DNA of 64,000 nucleotides from positions 8,124,501-8,188,500 of the forward strand of contig NC_092317.1 in assembly GCF_036785885.1 (NCBI RefSeq), written 5' to 3'. The position numbers and the translations under genes were made by a program. The first letter of the stretch is position 1; the number at the start of each line of letters is the position of its first letter. The stretch comes from Coffea arabica (Eukaryota; Streptophyta; Magnoliopsida; Gentianales; Rubiaceae). Positions 59,901-64,000 of the stretch are shown one piece after another. The notes under the pieces were generated by a model. The model saw only the letters and a program-made list of their open reading frames with translations, was not told the DNA's origin and did not search any database.

Positions 59901-61789
59901 CTACATTACACTATGAATGGCGTGATTTACTTGTACATGGTTAATTTGTTATAGCAACATATATTGATTTGTTTTGCATCAGAACGCGTATGTTTGTCTA
60001 ACTTAAAAAATCTTAGGAGCAAGCATCTGTAGCTTGTCCTTTATGGCTTGTTTGTTATTTTAATAATAGTTATCTTTAGATAAAAACCGTTTTGAATATA
60101 AATGATATTGTCATTACTCTTGCATTTCTCTGATCTGCCCAAAACTTTTTTGAACCCCAGTGAATAATTGATGAAAGCTTGATTTTTTAGCTCTTATCAG
60201 TCAAATACTTGATTTATTGTATATGGACTAAAGATGATAAGTTTAGTATATGGTTATGGGAGGGGAATGGGAGTAGGAGGGGGGAAAATAAAATTTTTTT
60301 TATCTGGTGGAGGTATTAGTTAGATTCTTGTGGATGATGTTAGGAGGGAAAAGGGTGCAGGGTAGTAATCCGTAGCCTTTTGAATTTTATATTTTTAGTG
60401 TTGTTAACCATGTTTTTCTATTGATCTCAGTGATTTCCGACTCCTAATGTTTACCATTGGAAATAGAAAGCACCTAAATAAATTGGCTTGGCCTGCTCAA
60501 CGTATCATGCATTTTGATTCCCCTGAAACATTTACAGGAAATTGAGAAATGTAACTTTGTGATGGATATTTAACTTTTCGAGGTGGCTGATAACAGATAT
60601 AGCAACTCCAACATGAATGTTACTTTATGCTATCTGCAGTGTGATCTTCAGAGTGCTTGTTCAATTATTCTTTTAAGTAACTAAAACTCATAGTTTGGTA
60701 GCCCTTACGAGTATTGACAAGAAATTTCTTTAACTTTGGGCAATCTTACTTGTATGTTTGACTCTTAATATATCATTTTGTCTTTGGTGCAGCGGAATTA
60801 CAGGTTCTTTTTCATGTTCGTCTTCTCAACAACAATCCTGTGTTTGTACGTACATGGCTTTTGTTGGGTTTACATCAGAAAAATAATGGACAGTGAGAAG
60901 ACAACAATCTGGAAGGCAATGAGCAAGACTCCAGCTTCCATTGTCCTAATAGTTTACACATTTGTATGCGTCTGGTTTGTTGGGGGCCTCTCAGTCTTCC
61001 ATCTTTATCTGATTAGCACAAACCAGGTATAACTGCTTAACTAAAACCACGATTACTTGCCTCCAATTCTTGTTCCCTGAGCTAATGGACATTTGGGAGA
61101 GGCCCCTAATGTTTCAAAATATTGATGATTAAGTCCATTTTCAGAACCCAGTAGTTTATATGGATAACGTGATAAGTTGTTCGTTTGTTTTGCAGTCGAC
61201 ATATGAAAACTTTAGATACCGATATGATCGACGAGCCAATCCATTTAACAAAGGGATTTCTAAGAACTTCATGGAGGTATTCTGCACCAGGATTCCTCCG
61301 TCAAAATTCAAATTTAGGGCGAAGGTGCAGAGAGAGCCCGAGCTCCCACCTCGAGTGGTGGGTGATGGTTTTTCAGTTTCGAAAGTTGGGAAACCCTTGG
61401 GTAATCTGGAGATGGGAAGAAAGCCAGTTTGGGATGAAGGTACTACTAATGCAAATGAATTTGAAAGGCAATATGGACATGATGATGGTCTGGACAAATC
61501 TGGCGAACTGCCAATCGTTTCCCCTGAGCTGAGTAGGATCACTCTTACTGAGAGCACAGAGGGAAGGAGTATTCTACACTCCAGGCGCTCTAGTTGGGCA
61601 AGGACAAGTGGAAGCTTGGATATGCCGGCTGAAGTTGGAAGCATGCCTAAAGAGTTGGACAACTTTCAATTATCCGACCAGCAACCACCCGCTGCTGCCT
61701 CCCCTGAGATTGTCGCAATGGCCTCTCGAATGGGAGACTCAAATCACATTCCTCTAGGCGAAAGATTTACAGTAGAAAATCAGCAATGA
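56931..61789 (+). CDS. DHHC-type protein S-acyltransferase with DHHS motif
   Basis: Five exons, 56931-57029, 57971-58153, 59409-59705, 60793-61026 and 61196-61789, all phase 0 with GT-AG borders, give 468 residues. The family attaches palmitate to cysteines of membrane-associated proteins; this member belongs to the plant group with AtPAT5/6/8-type sequences. Visible in order: YQTWKGSN (26-33), GRFIFGPDVRSL, transmembrane segments at about 43-60 and 70-100, TSGRDPGIVPR (102-112), and the cysteine-rich domain 155-192 ([40 protein letters not shown]). Then RNYRFFFMFVFSTT, two more membrane segments, the STYENFRYRYD motif (272-282, the TTxE-like element) and IPPSKFKFRA. The C-terminal 150 residues are polar and Ser-rich. 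The catalytic Cys is Ser 184 (AGT at 59676-59678), while the zinc-binding cysteines are intact. It may be inactive, use another nucleophile, or act as a regulator. Confidence 0.95.
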
Positions 61790-62841
61790 CAAATCAGTTG
61801 GATACTACAACAAACAGGGGAGAGAAGAGGGGAAATCATAGAAACCTCCTCCCTTTTCCATCAAGGGTAAAAGAAAGAAAAGGAAATGCTTGCGAGTTTC
61901 GAGTTTTGCTTGATTGAAAAGTCTTGAGGTGTGCGTGCTCTCTGTATATCTTCTTTCAACGATTGTGAATGTGCGAGTTTAAGGAATGACTTTTGACACA
62001 AAAAAAAAAAAAAAAGAATGTGCGAGTTTAAGCGTACTCCTTGTTTCTATCATAATATATTTTTACCGACCTTTCTTGTGCTCCCATTTCTTGATGTCTC
62101 CGTATACTTGATTTAACTCAGACCTTCCATCCCCAAGAAATAAAAGCATAGGAGGTTGTCGAACTGAAATGTGGACACCAGGATTTAAAGCAAGCTTTCC
62201 AAATTTCACATCTTTTCTTCTGTTCAAATAGTTTGGAACTTTGGATGCTCAAGAATGCTCGTAATTACACAGTTTGGTGCTTGTCATCACCTAAAACAGT
62301 CCCCCAATTACTGCATGAATTATGGCAGCACGCAGCTGTTGCTGTTTGAATGAGTACTGGAGGGAGTATGACTTGCGGACTGATCACCACATCTTTGCAA
62401 GACAAGATTACGTCTTGCACCCTTAGCCTATTGCATGAAAGAAAAGCGAGCCATGCTCCTTGCCTTTTTATAGTGCTAGTTCTATGAAGTGAGAAGGCAC
62501 GAGGTATTCGAAATTTCGAATGTCCAATAAGAATTTCTTGAAGCTGCTTAGTCAAACCGAGAATACGCAAGTAATTAGCTCGCCAACAACCAGAAAATGT
62601 AATTAATAACTTTCACGATTTAAACCAACTGCAAACAGGAGTAAACTCAAATACAGTAAGCAAAGAACTGAAAAGGTATTAAAGTTAAATAATCGGCATT
62701 TACTGGTCAAAAGTAGCAGCATATGCTATGAACAATATCCTGCTGCTTACAAGGAGGATTAGAAAACAGAACTGACAGAAATTTTTCTTTAATAAAGGGA
62801 AAGCACCATCCTCCAATACCATTAAGATGCCAATCTAATCT
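61790..62841. other. Convergent spacer between the acyltransferase and TIM8 genes
   Basis: It holds the 3' ends of two convergent genes. The hexamer AATAAA is absent close to the first stop, but AATAAAAG occurs near 62139. A short duplication, GAATGTGCGAGTTTAAG, appears at about 61967 and 62016, either side of an A run. A 101-codon minus-strand frame at 62265-62570 has no recognisable domain. Confidence 0.5.
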
Positions 62842-63030
62842 TTAGTGCATGGATTGGAAGCGCTTCATTATTATCATGCTCATATCCATGTAGCGCTGAG
62901 CACAGTTTGTGAGACAAGTGGTTTCGCTAGAGCTAAACTTGCTTCCAGGAGTACTGGTAATGCATTTGTCCCAGCATATGTGAGTAAGCTTTGCAACTAT
63001 TTCATTAGCCATGGCTTTTTCCTTCTCTTT
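62842..63030 (-). CDS. TIM8: TIM8 mitochondrial import chaperone (last exon, partial)
   Basis: The minus-strand exon begins after a CAG acceptor (63033-63031) and ends at TAA (62844-62842), encoding 62 residues. The sequence matches plant small Tim proteins of the Tim8 type: KEKEKAMANEIVAKLTHICW, then DKCITSTPGSKFSSSETTCL, TNCAQRYMDMSMIIMKRF. The twin CX3C motif is intact (CWDKC and CLTNC, 15 residues apart), as needed for the disulfides that hold the helical hairpin. Tim8 works with Tim13 in the intermembrane space, escorting hydrophobic precursors to the inner membrane. The first exon, expected to encode about 15 residues (family MDPS..NNPELLQFL), is not visible up to 64000, so the intron is longer than about 970 bp and the gene is cut by the window edge. 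Confidence 0.92.
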   Translation of the reverse strand, partial: KEKEKAMANEIVAKLTHICWDKCITSTPGSKFSSSETTCLTNCAQRYMDMSMIIMKRFQSMH

Positions 63031-64000
63031 CTGCAGTATTACATGATTAACATTAAATATCTATAGAAACAAAAAGATCTGACATTAATATTTCAATCAG
63101 GTTATGCTCACTAAAGAATAAGGAAAATTCAAGGTATATCACATAGCTCAGCAGGAAAACTTGTACAGACATAAAACCTGACACTAGTTCACCAAAAGCA
63201 CAGATTCGTACATTTTTCTGTCCCTTGTGTAACTTCAGTTTTGACAGGTATGTACAAGGACATAATCATGTGTTTTGCCAGATGACGACCATCTCATTAA
63301 CAACTTATAGCTGCAACGGGTTTCTTCATATAGATCCATTCCATGGATTTGTCAAGGGATCCATAATTATCATTCAATCCTGAGGCAAATTTCCCCTATC
63401 ATCCTGATCCTACTGCACTCCGTCCGAGGATGGTTAAGAGAATAAATACCTACCCATCTAGTTACATTTCTCCAACCATTCCTCAATAAGATACCTCCAG
63501 GACAAGCTCTTGTATCTTTGTCATCTCAAAACCATCTTCATCCCAATAATTGCAAACTAGAACCGTTTCCAAAAGACAATAGTTCAGAATAGAGACACAT
63601 CATAATCAAGAAATATCTAACCCACTCTTTGGAACTTAAACCAAGTACAGAAAAAAGAGAGTTCTAGTAGGAAAGTAAACAAAACAAAAGAACAGCCCAT
63701 TAATTTTGGTTGGGGATTTAGAAAGAATAAAACTTGCTTTCTTACTTCATAAACTTCTGCAATTTTATGTGTTGTATATCCCTTCTGTTCTGTTAGGACA
63801 GTTGAACTGATTAATAAGATTTTAGCTATTATATGCTTTCATCAACTAAAATTTCTTCTTTTTTTTTTTTTTCCCATTTCTTTCCACAAGGGCAGAAAAA
63901 ATAAAAGCCTACTCTGTTCACTATTTTGCTTTTCCTTTTGCAATTCCCAAACAAGAAAAAAGCTTCCTTTCAAACGCTTTTCTTTTCTATATAATTTCTC
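63031..64000 (-). other. TIM8 intron sequence up to the window edge
   Basis: No exon is recognisable on either strand. AT-rich with a T run at 63858-63872. It is treated as intron because the TIM8 exon at 62842-63030 needs an upstream exon. Confidence 0.5.

Noticed and set aside
61156-61662. 168-codon minus-strand frame
   Set aside because: Antisense of the last exon of the acyltransferase gene, which is clearly conserved in the sense direction.
62265-62570. 101-codon minus-strand frame downstream of TIM8
   Set aside because: No recognisable domain, no supporting neighbouring exon, and it lies where the TIM8 3' region is expected.

Overview
The window is nuclear DNA of a flowering plant, most likely a eudicot. 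It is AT-rich, its genes have GT-AG introns, and the families present are plant ones: a TPD1-like peptide, a SAUR, clade III SWEET sugar transporters, a plant DHHC-type S-acyltransferase and TIM8. It also carries many small DNA-transposon derivatives. I assign no species. Exon coordinates were derived by hand from splice signals and reading-frame continuity.

Layout. 1-2700 is intergenic, with a MITE cluster and the promoter of a TPD1-like gene (2730-5020, +). 5.0-15.9 kb is repeat-rich: a 1.1-kb dispersed repeat with a nested hAT-like element, an unidentified gene fragment, a hAT transposase remnant, a 1.75-kb fold-back element with 9-bp target-site duplications (TSDs), another MITE, a hAT element and a 267-bp tandem duplication. 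A SAUR gene with two compensating frameshifts is at 15944-16471 (-). An uncatalogued-looking two-exon gene for a 78-residue secreted cysteine-rich peptide is at 18198-18723 (-). 18.9-26 kb again holds repeats: a Stowaway-like MITE, the second copy of the 1.1-kb repeat, a tandem duplication split by a MITE, and a Mutator-like element.

26.3-53 kb is a loose cluster of three clade III SWEET genes, two on the minus strand (26291-27850 and 37860-39623) and one on the plus strand (50787-52955). Between them lie an LTR-element fossil, more Mutator-like non-autonomous elements and a tRNA-Gln(UUG) gene. The plus-strand SWEET is the most divergent and has unusual residues at sugar-pocket positions. 54.0-54.9 kb is a Harbinger-like fold-back element with polypyrimidine/polypurine arms. 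56931-61789 (+) is a five-exon S-acyltransferase whose catalytic motif reads DHHS instead of DHHC. The window closes with the last exon of TIM8 (62842-63030, -), whose first exon lies outside.

The genes do not form one pathway. The SWEET cluster looks like local duplication followed by divergence. The most interesting points are the cysteine-rich peptide gene, the DHHS enzyme, the reciprocal Ser/Asn change in the third SWEET, the SAUR frame switch, and the recurring families of elements with perfect or near-perfect 9-bp TSDs.
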